Shown: piece after piece, positions 25,836 through 34,262 of the stretch
Numbering within the stretch: the first letter of the stretch is position 1
Layout: each line of letters begins with the position of its first letter
From: Chryseolinea sp.
Lineage (GTDB): Bacteria > Bacteroidota > Bacteroidia > Cytophagales > Cyclobacteriaceae
Reading direction: 5' to 3'
Assembly: GCA_025923195.1 (NCBI GenBank)
Contig: JAICGJ010000043.1
Span: 1-35,866, forward strand
DNA: 35,866 bases
Translations under genes and position numbers: made by a program
The notes under the pieces: model-generated
Database searches by the model: none
The model's input: the letters and a program-made list of their open reading frames with translations, nothing else
Told to the model about the DNA's origin: nothing

Positions 25836-25841
25836 TCTAAT

Positions 25842-26162
25842 ATGTGGAACACTGATTCACTATGGTTTGAAGTTGCTATTGTAAGCACAATCACGGCTAT
25901 CGGTAGTATGCTTCTTGGGCATTTTGAGGAGCAAACGCCGAAGTGGCGAAAAGTTCTGAAACTGATGTTTTTCATTTTTGTCACAACGCTAATCTCGGGC
26001 ACGGCCGGTCGAGCCTGGGCATTTGTTTTTCTGGGCAGTGTTATGCTTGTTGTAGTTTATATTCACGCCATATGGCTACCTCGGAATGGTATTAATGGCT
26101 GGACGGCCGAGCCGAGAGAGAAATACTATCACCTGCGAGGTTGGAAAAAGAAAGCGGAATAG
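25842..26162 (+). CDS. small membrane protein of unknown function
   Basis: 106-residue membrane protein with two or three predicted helices (about 8-26, 39-60, 61-80), a basic loop between helices one and two (TPKWRKVLK) and a charged, aromatic C-terminus (EPREKYYHLRGWKKKAE). I recognise no functional domain. The ATG at 25842 follows an inverted 7-bp repeat tract by six bases. It precedes aspartate kinase, which has a promoter of its own. Confidence 0.7.
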   Translation: MWNTDSLWFEVAIVSTITAIGSMLLGHFEEQTPKWRKVLKLMFFIFVTTLISGTAGRAWAFVFLGSVMLVVVYIHAIWLPRNGINGWTAEPREKYYHLRGWKKKAE

Positions 26163-26188
26163 CATAGCGATAATTTTTTAGCACTGCT

Positions 26189-26196
26189 TATATTTG
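26189..26196 (+). promoter_or_regulatory. aspartate kinase -7 promoter element
   Basis: TATATTTG matches TAnnTTTG and lies 22 bases before the ATG at 26219. No clear TTG stands 19 bases upstream, so the -33 box is weak. Confidence 0.45.
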
Positions 26197-26218
26197 CCCG
26201 TTTTTTAAATTCACTTGT

Positions 26219-27544
26219 ATGGTAGTGTTAAAATTTGGCGGTACCTCAGTCGGGCGGCCAGAGCGTATGAAGAAGATTGCCGAACTTGTGTTAGGTACGC
26301 CTGGAAAAAAAATCGTCGTCCTATCCGCTCTTTCCGGCACGACAAATACTCTGGTGGCCATTGGCGATCATCTGCTGGCAGGCCAAAAAGCAAAGGCCGA
26401 AGAAGAAACCACCGCCCTTGAAAAGCACTATCAGTCATTTATTAAGGATTTATATAGCAGCGAATCCTATCACGCCATCGGACAGGAAATCGTACGGCGT
26501 TTCTTTATTTTTATCAGAATGCTGGCGGCAGGTCAGTTTGACAATAAAAGTTACCGCGAGCTGCTTGCTCAGGGCGAGTTAATCTCCACTGAGTTATTCT
26601 ACCAGTACTTGCAGGAGCGCAAAATCAGCTCCAGGTTACTTCCTGCATTGTATTTTATGTCGATAGATGAGCATGACGAGCCGGAATTGGAAAAAATATC
26701 CGAAAGAATAAAACCATTGGTGAGCTCCCTGAGCAACATCGATATTATTATTACGCAAGGATACATTTGCAGGAACAACAAGAATGAAATTGACAATTTA
26801 AAACGGGGAGGAAGTGATTATACCGCGTCGTTAATTGGTGCCGCCATTCGGGCCGACGAAATTCAGATATGGACTGACATCGATGGCATGCACAACAACG
26901 ACCCTCGGATCGTAAAAAAAACAATTCCCATTTCAGAGCTTACGTTTGACGAAGCATCCGAGCTCGCATATTTTGGTGCAAAGATCTTACATCCTTCCAC
27001 CATCGTTCCAGCTCAGAAATACAACGTCCCCGTCAGACTAAAAAATACAATGGACGAAAAGGCCCCCGGTACCATCATCACGAGCAAGGGATCCGGAGTC
27101 GGTTCATTTAAGGCAATTGCAGCAAAGGATGGTATCACAGCAGTCAACATTCGGTCCTCCCGCATGCTTATGGCTTACGGATTCCTGAGAAGAGTGTTTG
27201 AGGTTTTTGAAAATCATAAAACTTCCATTGATATGATCACAACGTCTGAGGTAGCTGTTTCCTTAACCATTGATAATGCGTCCCACCTTCAATCAATTGA
27301 ACACGAGTTAAGAAAATTTGGAACCATTGAAATCGATCGCGATCAGACCATCATCTGTATTGTTGGGCAAAAAATTACGGAGCAAAAAGGGGTTTTGAAA
27401 AAAATATTTGATTCTCTGAGCAGTATTCCAGTTCGCATGGTTTCATGCGGGGGAAGTACGAATAATGTTTCGGTATTGGTGGATAAGCAATATAAGGAAT
27501 TTGCCCTCAACGCCCTCAATGAGGGTCTATTTGGGCTAAAATAA
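26219..27544 (+). CDS. lysC: aspartate kinase (monofunctional)
   Basis: First enzyme of the aspartate pathway, phosphorylating aspartate for lysine, threonine and methionine synthesis. The 441-residue product opens with the catalytic motif VLKFGGTSVG and has GGSDYTASLIGAAI, IWTDIDGMHNNDPR and ELAYFGAKILHPSTI. Two ACT regulatory domains follow (about 300-441, with SIDMITTSEVAVSLTI and SIPVRMVSCGGSTNNVSVLV), so feedback inhibition by an amino acid is expected. There is no fused homoserine dehydrogenase. The symbol lysC is used by convention; which end product regulates it is not visible. Confidence 0.93.
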   Translation: MVVLKFGGTSVGRPERMKKIAELVLGTPGKKIVVLSALSGTTNTLVAIGDHLLAGQKAKAEEETTALEKHYQSFIKDLYSSESYHAIGQEIVRRFFIFIRMLAAGQFDNKSYRELLAQGELISTELFYQYLQERKISSRLLPALYFMSIDEHDEPELEKISERIKPLVSSLSNIDIIITQGYICRNNKNEIDNLKRGGSDYTASLIGAAIRADEIQIWTDIDGMHNNDPRIVKKTIPISELTFDEASELAYFGAKILHPSTIVPAQKYNVPVRLKNTMDEKAPGTIITSKGSGVGSFKAIAAKDGITAVNIRSSRMLMAYGFLRRVFEVFENHKTSIDMITTSEVAVSLTIDNASHLQSIEHELRKFGTIEIDRDQTIICIVGQKITEQKGVLKKIFDSLSSIPVRMVSCGGSTNNVSVLVDKQYKEFALNALNEGLFGLK

Positions 27545-27665
27545 CCACCTTGAAAGCTGGAAGATTTTTATGCTCGTTCAAGAGTAATCATTATCTTTTG
27601 GGGTTGTTACTTGAAATTTCTTTTCCAGTACAAGAAAAGTTTTCATCTTAGCTAGGATTTGAACT

Positions 27666-28976
27666 ATGGAAGCTACCATCATTATTGTTTTTATCCTAGG
27701 TTATCTCCTTATTGCTTTTGAGCATCCGATTAAGATTAACAAATCAGCAACAGCGATTGTCACGGGCGTTTTGTGCTGGACGTTATATGGCATTTCCTCA
27801 AGTGGGTCCATCGAGCATGTTTCGCACCAATTAGGCGAGCATCTTGGCGAGATTTCTGCAATCTTATTTTTTTTGCTGGGGGCAATGACGATTGTTGAGC
27901 TGGTGGATGCCTACCACGGCTTCCGGATTATTACGGATCGAATTAATACAAGAAATCCAAAAAAGCTATTATGGATAATTTGTTGGGTGACGTTTTTCCT
28001 TTCCGCGCTTCTTGACAACCTAACAACTTCCATTGTTATGGTTTCCCTCATTCGAAAACTGGTTCCGAATAAAAAAATGCGACTATTTTTCGCGGGGATG
28101 ATCGTCATTGCAGCCAATGCCGGTGGGGCATGGTCACCGATTGGCGACGTTACGACCACCATGCTCTGGATAGGAGGACAAATCTCTGCTGTTAATATCA
28201 TTAAAACCTTGATATTGCCTAGCGTGATTTGTATGATCGTGCCATTGTTGTATCTCCAATTCACCTTGAAGGGTGAGCTAGGCTACCCGGAAAAACTTGG
28301 CGGGCATTCTCACGATCAGCATACTCGAGGTCACGTACAGATCAAGGGGTCTAAAGCAATGTTTTTTCTTGGCGTCTGCGGGCTGATCTCGGTTCCAATT
28401 TTTAAGACAATCACACACCTCCCCCCCTACTTGGGAATGCTGCTGGCTTTGGGCGTTCTCTGGATAGTTTCCGAGCTTATCAACCCCGACATGGATGAGG
28501 CCGAAAAAAAATCGTACACCGCCGCAGGTGCATTAACCCGCATTGACGTCCCCAGCGTTTTGTTCTTTCTGGGAATATTGTTGGCCGTTGCCTCCTTGGA
28601 CGCGATGGAAATTTTGCAGCGGTTTGCCACATACCTTGATCAGACGATAGGGGATAATCGCATCATCATAACGCTGATCGGTATACTCTCATCCATTGTC
28701 GACAACGTTCCACTTGTAGCTGCGAGTATGGGAATGTATAGTATGGAAACCTATTATACCGACCACATGATCTGGGAGTATCTCGCGTATTGCGCTGGCA
28801 CCGGTGGAAGTATTTTGATTATCGGTTCCGCTGCCGGTGTTGCCGTGATGGGCATGGAGAAAATTGATTTCATCTGGTACCTGAAAAAAATTTCATTATT
28901 GGCCTTATTGGGGTACTTTGCCGGCGCTATCGTCTACCTGATGATTTACCCGTATCTGGCTATCCACCCTCACTAA
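27666..28976 (+). CDS. nhaD: NhaD-type Na+/H+ antiporter (copy 1)
   Basis: Inner-membrane antiporter that expels Na+ (or Li+) in exchange for protons. The 436-residue protein has about 12 predicted helices. It has the NhaD/ArsB-superfamily core motifs FLSALLDNLTTSIVMVSLIR, GGAWSPIGDVTTTMLWIGG, SSIVDNVPLVAASMGMYSM and AGTGGSILIIGSAAGVAVMG. A His-rich loop (GGHSHDQHTRGH, about 216-227) between helices could bind metal or sense pH. It begins a tandem pair with a second NhaD 69 bases downstream. Confidence 0.93.
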   Translation: MEATIIIVFILGYLLIAFEHPIKINKSATAIVTGVLCWTLYGISSSGSIEHVSHQLGEHLGEISAILFFLLGAMTIVELVDAYHGFRIITDRINTRNPKKLLWIICWVTFFLSALLDNLTTSIVMVSLIRKLVPNKKMRLFFAGMIVIAANAGGAWSPIGDVTTTMLWIGGQISAVNIIKTLILPSVICMIVPLLYLQFTLKGELGYPEKLGGHSHDQHTRGHVQIKGSKAMFFLGVCGLISVPIFKTITHLPPYLGMLLALGVLWIVSELINPDMDEAEKKSYTAAGALTRIDVPSVLFFLGILLAVASLDAMEILQRFATYLDQTIGDNRIIITLIGILSSIVDNVPLVAASMGMYSMETYYTDHMIWEYLAYCAGTGGSILIIGSAAGVAVMGMEKIDFIWYLKKISLLALLGYFAGAIVYLMIYPYLAIHPH

Positions 28977-28982
28977 AAAATA

Positions 28983-29009
28983 ATTTCGAAATACAATATA
29001 TTTCGAAAT
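28983..29009. repeat. paired self-complementary 10-mers between the two nhaD genes
   Basis: ATTTCGAAAT is itself palindromic and occurs at 28983-28992 and 29000-29009, with ACAATAT between. The centres are 17 bases apart. The pair can fold as a 10-bp hairpin or serve as two operator half-sites. It starts 6 bases after the nhaD copy-1 stop. Confidence 0.6.
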
Positions 29010-29045
29010 CAAAAATTTTCCATCTTTCAGGACCAACCCATCTGA

Positions 29046-30422
29046 ATGGAATCCGTCATTATCGTCGTCTTTATCATCGGCTATATCTGCATAGCCCTCG
29101 AACATACCATTAAGATTAATAAAACGGCTTCCGCTATTTTGACCGGCGTTATTTGCTGGACCCTTTTTGCCCTGTCAAGTCCGTCAGAGTCTATTTTGGC
29201 AAGTAGTCATTTTGCAAATTTCCTGGAGGGACTGAAACTGGATCTGGGAGATAGATTTTCCAGCGTTAGTGAACAGGAACTGTTCATCGGCTTCGTAGGA
29301 TCCGAACTCTCGCACCATCTGGCAAAGATTTCCGAAATACTTTTTTTCCTCATGGGAGCCATGACAATTGTGGAACTGGTCGACGCCCATCACGGGTTTC
29401 GTTTTATTACGGACCGTATCACTACCAAAAATGCAAAGTCTTTATTGTGGATAATATGCTGGGTAACATTTTTCCTTTCCTCTGTACTAGACAATCTGAC
29501 AACTTCCATAGTCATGGTGTCTTTGATACGGAAACTAATTCCAAATAAAGACACACGTCTGTTTTTTGCCGGAATGATCGTGATCGCTGCAAATGCAGGC
29601 GGCGCATGGACGCCCATCGGCGATGTTACAACTACCATGCTATGGATCGGCGGGCAGATCTCTACATTGAATATCATGAAAATTTTGTTTGTGCCAAGTG
29701 TAATTTGTATGTTGACGCCCCTTATCTACTTAAGCTTTACCCTCAAAGGCGAACTCGGCGCAACACACGAATCTCACGCGAAACACAAAGAAGATATAGT
29801 TGGAGGAGGTATGCTTATGCTGATTTTGGGGGTCGGCGCGCTAATTTCAGTACCCATATTCAAAACCCTTACGCATTTGCCTCCTTATATCGGGATGCTC
29901 TTAGGCCTTGGCGTACTTTGGGTTGTCTCAGAGCTAATACATCCCGAATTGGAGGATGCTGTCAAAAAGAACTATACAGCCGCTGGGGCACTATCAAGAA
30001 TTGATGTCCCAAGTGTGCTGTTCTTTCTCGGGATCTTGCTTGCCGTAGGATCGCTTGAGTCAATGCTAACGCTCCATCACTTTGCTGAATATCTAGCCCA
30101 GGCGTTGGGTGATAACAGAATTATTATTACTTTAATCGGACTTCTCTCCGCAGTTGTCGACAACGTTCCGTTGGTAGCGGCCAGCATGGGTATGTATAGC
30201 CTTGACGTATATCCGCAGGACCACCTCATTTGGGAATACCTTGCTTATTGTGCAGGAACAGGAGGAAGCATTCTCATCATTGGGTCAGCTGCCGGTGTCG
30301 CGGTTATGGGTATGGAAAAAATCGATTTCATCTGGTATACGAAACGAATCAGTTTGATTGCCATGATGGGATACTTCGGTGGCGCTGCTGCTTATTTGTT
30401 TATTTATCAATTATTGCACTGA
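29046..30422 (+). CDS. nhaD: NhaD-type Na+/H+ antiporter (copy 2)
   Basis: Second NhaD antiporter of 458 residues, sharing nearly every core motif with its neighbour: FLSSVLDNLTTSIVMVSLIR, GGAWTPIGDVTTTMLWIGG, SAVVDNVPLVAASMGMYS. It differs by an insert after helix 2 (SPSESILASSHFANFLEG and the following residues, about 42-80, roughly 20 longer than copy 1). Its cytoplasmic loop is also shorter and less His-rich (HESHAKHKED). It arose by tandem duplication that has since diverged. The stop is 16 bases from the convergent dehydrogenase stop. Confidence 0.93.
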   Translation: MESVIIVVFIIGYICIALEHTIKINKTASAILTGVICWTLFALSSPSESILASSHFANFLEGLKLDLGDRFSSVSEQELFIGFVGSELSHHLAKISEILFFLMGAMTIVELVDAHHGFRFITDRITTKNAKSLLWIICWVTFFLSSVLDNLTTSIVMVSLIRKLIPNKDTRLFFAGMIVIAANAGGAWTPIGDVTTTMLWIGGQISTLNIMKILFVPSVICMLTPLIYLSFTLKGELGATHESHAKHKEDIVGGGMLMLILGVGALISVPIFKTLTHLPPYIGMLLGLGVLWVVSELIHPELEDAVKKNYTAAGALSRIDVPSVLFFLGILLAVGSLESMLTLHHFAEYLAQALGDNRIIITLIGLLSAVVDNVPLVAASMGMYSLDVYPQDHLIWEYLAYCAGTGGSILIIGSAAGVAVMGMEKIDFIWYTKRISLIAMMGYFGGAAAYLFIYQLLH

Positions 30423-30438
30423 GCTTTATAATAAGACT

Positions 30439-31668
30439 CTAGCCAACTAACTGCTCCAAAGCCAATTCAAATGATGCCTGTGCAATGCCTGTGCGGTAGG
30501 GATTGAGTGCATGCGTTTTTTGCAGAGCCTTGTCAATAGTAGATGCTATATCTTCAAAGATCGGCTCGTCGTCTGCTGGAACAGGATTTTCCATAAAGTA
30601 TGTGGATGCGCGTGCACGTCCGCAGTTTGCAATAAAATCAGGGATCACAGAAAATTTTTCGTCCGCGTATACTCCAATAGGTCCAAGGAAAATTTCTGGA
30701 TCAAAGAAGGGGACGTGCGAAGCGCAAGGGAACACTTCGATTTTTGATGCGATCATCCTGTCGATTTGATCCTTAATAATTAGCCTGGGTGCAGCAGCAG
30801 GAACAAAAATTTCGAATTCAAGATCCCAGATCTTCTGATTGACCATAAAAAACGGGAGCATGCTCTTTGATACGAGCTTGTTACCAATCTTATTTGCTAC
30901 CAACGCTCTTATTTCATCGGGCACGAATCCTTGCTGATTGATCAGGCCTCCTTCATGGCTGACTATTCCAACAACTTTAACCCCCATTTGGCTAAGAAAA
31001 AATCCGGCAGCTGCGCCTACATTTCCCCATCCTTGAATTACCGCTCTTTTTTTCTTAATGTCACCTCCCCATTTTTCATAGTATGCTTTTACGGCATGTG
31101 CCACACCGAATCCCGTACACATATGCTCCACGGTAAATTTTTTTTCCACCGACGGTGTATAACGCTCATCGTTGATCACTTTCATCATGCCTTGTCGCAG
31201 CTGATCAACGCGTATTATTTTGTGTTCCTCCGTCAAGTTATAATGTCCGGCAAAAACGCCTTCCTGCGGATGTAAAATACCTAGCCTCTCCGTAATAGGA
31301 ATTATTTCTTCAAGTTCGTTAATATTGACATCTCCACCAGTACCGTAGTAATATTTGAGTAAAGGCATAATTGCTTTATACCAGCGTTCAAGTACATCGG
31401 GTTTTCTGGGATCATTGGGATTAAAATTGATTCCTGAATAAGCACCTCCGATGGGCGGCCCTGATACCGTAAACCTGACTTCCATAGTTTTGGCCATGGA
31501 TTCAACTTCATGCTTGTCCAGGCCCTTTCGCATCCGGGTGGCGCCGCCAGCAGCACCCCCGCGCAATGAATTAATTACTACCCACCCTTCTGCCTCCGTC
31601 TCGGAGTCTTTCCATTCAAGTACAATTTGGGGAGGAGTATTTTCGAATTTTGAGAGGATCAGTTTCAT
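30439..31668 (-). CDS. Glu/Leu/Phe/Val dehydrogenase-family protein with altered active site
   Basis: Amino-acid dehydrogenase homologue of 409 residues. Start 31668 (MKLILSKFENTPPQIVLEW) is chosen because an 85-codon upstream extension looks non-coding. The family features are INSLRGGAAGGATRMRKG, GTGGDVNINELEEIIP (Asp of the family retained), the Rossmann loop AVIQGWGNVGAAAGFFLSQMG and NCGRARAS. In GDH-type enzymes the glutamate-binding and catalytic lysines lie in MTWK...GGAKGG. Here the aligned residues are Arg65 (MEVR) and Tyr77 (GGAYSGI), while the cofactor domain looks intact. It may be inactive, altered in specificity or regulatory. Confidence 0.88.
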   Translation of the reverse strand: MKLILSKFENTPPQIVLEWKDSETEAEGWVVINSLRGGAAGGATRMRKGLDKHEVESMAKTMEVRFTVSGPPIGGAYSGINFNPNDPRKPDVLERWYKAIMPLLKYYYGTGGDVNINELEEIIPITERLGILHPQEGVFAGHYNLTEEHKIIRVDQLRQGMMKVINDERYTPSVEKKFTVEHMCTGFGVAHAVKAYYEKWGGDIKKKRAVIQGWGNVGAAAGFFLSQMGVKVVGIVSHEGGLINQQGFVPDEIRALVANKIGNKLVSKSMLPFFMVNQKIWDLEFEIFVPAAAPRLIIKDQIDRMIASKIEVFPCASHVPFFDPEIFLGPIGVYADEKFSVIPDFIANCGRARASTYFMENPVPADDEPIFEDIASTIDKALQKTHALNPYRTGIAQASFELALEQLVG

Positions 31669-32267
31669 TTGGCTCCAAATTAGCAGGTTTGCGTTGAGGA
31701 GTCTACGGGTAGCAGGATAAATAAATTCGGACCCACCGTTGCATTGCACATACAAAGGCAAGTAAACATTAAACAAAATATGAATCAAAGGTTCCCAGCA
31801 TTGTGCGCAAAAAACTTCATCATTCCTTTCCCTCGTACGAAATCCAAAGGCATTTTGTGTAGTACCAGTCACGTTAAGTCTGCCTTTTGAATCTCTCTCG
31901 GACGGATTGAATGACCGCGTCATATAACATAAATGTGTCGAATAACAACCTACGACGTGAGACTGATCTAGGTCAATATTTTTATAAACATTGAGTCGCT
32001 AACGTATCCTGGTCTGTATTATTATTGAATGATATTGAGATTACAACATTCGGAACTAGTAGCTGCCTAGCAGGAGTCTAGAAGCAGTCGGCTGAAGTTC
32101 CATCGATACCAGAGTAATCTTAACCACGGAGTCCGGCTACGATAGCTATCCCGAGAGTTCTATGAACCGAAGCGACTTTATAGTTATTGCTTGAATCCAT
32201 ACTTTTGGTTTTATCAGCGACGTGTGATTGGATCATGATGAAAAAAAGTATTGAGCACAAATCAGAA
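31669..32267. other. intergenic region between dehydrogenase and coaX
   Basis: About 600 bases with no supported gene. Frames that cross it only extend the neighbours upstream. The coaX promoter (32178-32207) lies at its right end. Imperfect inverted segments around 32051-32102 (GGAACT ... AGTTCC) could fold, but the pairing is patchy and I draw no conclusion. Confidence 0.5.
32178..32207 (+). promoter_or_regulatory. coaX promoter
   Basis: TACTTTTG at 32200-32207 fits TAnnTTTG, and TTA at 32178-32180 lies exactly 19 bases upstream as a near-consensus -33 element. This supports the downstream start of coaX at 32268 over an earlier one at 32187. Confidence 0.6.
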
Positions 32268-32987
32268 ATGAATTTAGTAGTTGATTACGGCAACTCATTT
32301 GCGAAAGTCGGAGTTTTTAGTCGCCACGAACTAATGGAACTAAATTCCTTTTCGGACCCCCATGATCTAAGAGACTTCATTCAGAACTTTTCTGGCCAAA
32401 ATTTCATCCTCAGTTCCGTAACCCATGACCATTCAGCCGTGATGGGTTGGGCTGCACATATCCCAACGAAATATATTTTGACCTCAACGCTACCGTTGCC
32501 GATAACAAACCTGTATGCGACGCCCCACACATTGGGTGTTGACCGGATTGCGGGTGTATGTGGAGCAAAGCAACGCTTTCCATCATTGCATTGCCTGGTA
32601 ATCGATGCCGGTACTTGTATAACCTATGATTTTCTGGACAACATCGGAAATTATCATGGAGGAAGTATTTCCCCTGGGCTAAGAATGAGGTTGAAAGCGA
32701 TGCATTCCTTCACGGCAAAGTTACCGTGGGTCGAAATTGCTGATAACCCACCACTTATTGGCAATACTACCGAAGCATGCCTTCAAAGCGGCGCTATTAA
32801 CGGTATGATTGAAGAAATAGAAGGAATAATAGCACGATATCAGCGGGAATTTGCTGGATTACAGGTGATTTTGTGTGGGGGGGATACTCAATTTTTTGAA
32901 AACAAACTGAAAGGGCCCATATTTGCGATCCCTGAACTAGTGCTCAGCGGGTTAAACAGCATTTTGATATATAATGTCGGTGGTTAA
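32268..32987 (+). CDS. coaX: type III pantothenate kinase
   Basis: Phosphorylates pantothenate with ATP in the first step of coenzyme A synthesis. The 239-residue product from ATG 32268 opens MNLVVDYGNSFAKVGVF, the CoaX phosphate loop (DxGNs). It has TPHTLGVDRIAG, the catalytic segment LVIDAGTCITYDF and GGSISPGLRMRLKAMHSFTA. An in-frame extension to 32187 crosses the promoter and is rejected. Its end overlaps the next gene by 14 bases, which suggests translational coupling with the outer-membrane protein. Confidence 0.93.
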   Translation: MNLVVDYGNSFAKVGVFSRHELMELNSFSDPHDLRDFIQNFSGQNFILSSVTHDHSAVMGWAAHIPTKYILTSTLPLPITNLYATPHTLGVDRIAGVCGAKQRFPSLHCLVIDAGTCITYDFLDNIGNYHGGSISPGLRMRLKAMHSFTAKLPWVEIADNPPLIGNTTEACLQSGAINGMIEEIEGIIARYQREFAGLQVILCGGDTQFFENKLKGPIFAIPELVLSGLNSILIYNVGG

Positions 32988-34260
32988 AACGTGTTTTTTA
33001 GGAGTTGCTGTTATGCTTTTCGCAGCCAAAGTATGGGGGCAGGCAGCACCATCTCCGTTCACAGATTTCGGAATTGGCGATGCATACGGTAATAGTTTAA
33101 TTCACAATCAAGGTGCAGGCGGCATTGGCGTAAGTCACCCTCAATACTGGTATCTCAATAACCAAAATCCTGCCTTGCTGATATATAATACGCTAACGGT
33201 ATTTGAAGTGGGTACTATTTATGAATCCCGCACCATTAAAGCGGATACCATAAATGATAAAAGCACAGGAGGTAACCTAAACTATCTAGCAATAGCTTTT
33301 CCGATAAAGGTAAACAAGTGGACGACGTCAGCCGGACTGATGCCATACACGCATGTTAGCTACAACTTTCAATTCCCGCAAGAGATCAAAGATCCAAGCG
33401 GTCTGGTCGTCGATACCGCCACAGTAACTCAATCAGGTAAGGGGGGACTAACCCAACTTTATTGGTCGAATGGTGTCAGAATTACGAAATCTATGAGTGT
33501 CGGCGTCAAATCAACCTATATCTTTGGTCCCATCGACAATGTCTACGCAAATCTTGTAAATAACGTTCAAGATGGGGCAATTCCTTATGTGATTCAAATA
33601 GAGGAGAAAACGAATGTAAACGGGTTTAATTTTGGTTTAGGATTTTCATTCAGCCAGGATTCTTTAGGACGACGCAATGACAAACGTTTTAGCGCGGGCG
33701 CTGTTTACTCATTTGGTGGTAGATTGAAAGGCAAAATTAACAGGCAGGCCATTCGCACCACGATTACAGAAGACACTGTAGAACGTTCTCCTATATCTGT
33801 CGTTAATGGGAAGCTCGAGGTTCCGTCAGCATTTATTGTGGGGGTTTCATTTGCCAAGGGGATCAAGTGGATGGTCGGTACGGAATTCTCATATCAGGAC
33901 TGGTCCTCATTTAAGAGCGTCAATAAAGATGATGAAGGCCTTTCGGAGGCTTGGCGCGTCTCATTGGGTGGTGAATATACCATTGATCCAAATACAGTAG
34001 AAAATTATTTAAAGCGTATTACCTTTAGAGCCGGTTTGAATTTGGAGCGATATCCGTTTTTAGCTAATAGTAGGCCAGTTAATGATTTTGGCATTAATTT
34101 TGGCATGTCGCTACCGGCAGGCCGATCAAGCGTTGACCTGGCCTTTAAGTATGGTAGACGTGGCAATAAAAATGAAAATATATTGGAGGAAAGTTATTTT
34201 AAGATATTTTTTGGACTGACCTTCAACGATCAATGGTTCATTAAAAGAAAGTTTGATTAG
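32974..34260 (+). CDS. outer-membrane beta-barrel protein
   Basis: Exported protein of 428 residues: a signal peptide (to about 22, AAKVWGQ) followed by repeated amphipathic strands that fit a 14-strand-like barrel (GTIYESRTIKAD, AGLMPYTHVSYNFQF, VGVKSTYIFGP, FNFGLGFSFSQDS, ITFRAGLNLERYPF). The N-terminal part (SPFTDFGIGDAYGN ... NQNPALL) resembles the FadL/OmpP1-like group of Bacteroidota. The C-terminus ends near an aromatic residue (NDQWFIKRKFD). It overlaps coaX and is 2 bases from the TPR gene, so it is co-expressed with them. Cargo unknown. Confidence 0.82.
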   Translation: MSVVKTCFLGVAVMLFAAKVWGQAAPSPFTDFGIGDAYGNSLIHNQGAGGIGVSHPQYWYLNNQNPALLIYNTLTVFEVGTIYESRTIKADTINDKSTGGNLNYLAIAFPIKVNKWTTSAGLMPYTHVSYNFQFPQEIKDPSGLVVDTATVTQSGKGGLTQLYWSNGVRITKSMSVGVKSTYIFGPIDNVYANLVNNVQDGAIPYVIQIEEKTNVNGFNFGLGFSFSQDSLGRRNDKRFSAGAVYSFGGRLKGKINRQAIRTTITEDTVERSPISVVNGKLEVPSAFIVGVSFAKGIKWMVGTEFSYQDWSSFKSVNKDDEGLSEAWRVSLGGEYTIDPNTVENYLKRITFRAGLNLERYPFLANSRPVNDFGINFGMSLPAGRSSVDLAFKYGRRGNKNENILEESYFKIFFGLTFNDQWFIKRKFD

Positions 34261-34262
34261 AA

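Noticed and set aside
31669-31923. 85-codon N-terminal extension of the dehydrogenase
   Set aside because: It has no resemblance to family N-termini, and MKLILSKFENTPP is a natural start; open by chance.
32051-32102. Possible structured RNA upstream of coaX
   Set aside because: Complementary segments are short and interrupted, and there is no link to a known RNA family.
32187-32267. Upstream start for coaX
   Set aside because: It crosses a good promoter match, and the CoaX fold begins at MNLVVDYGNS.
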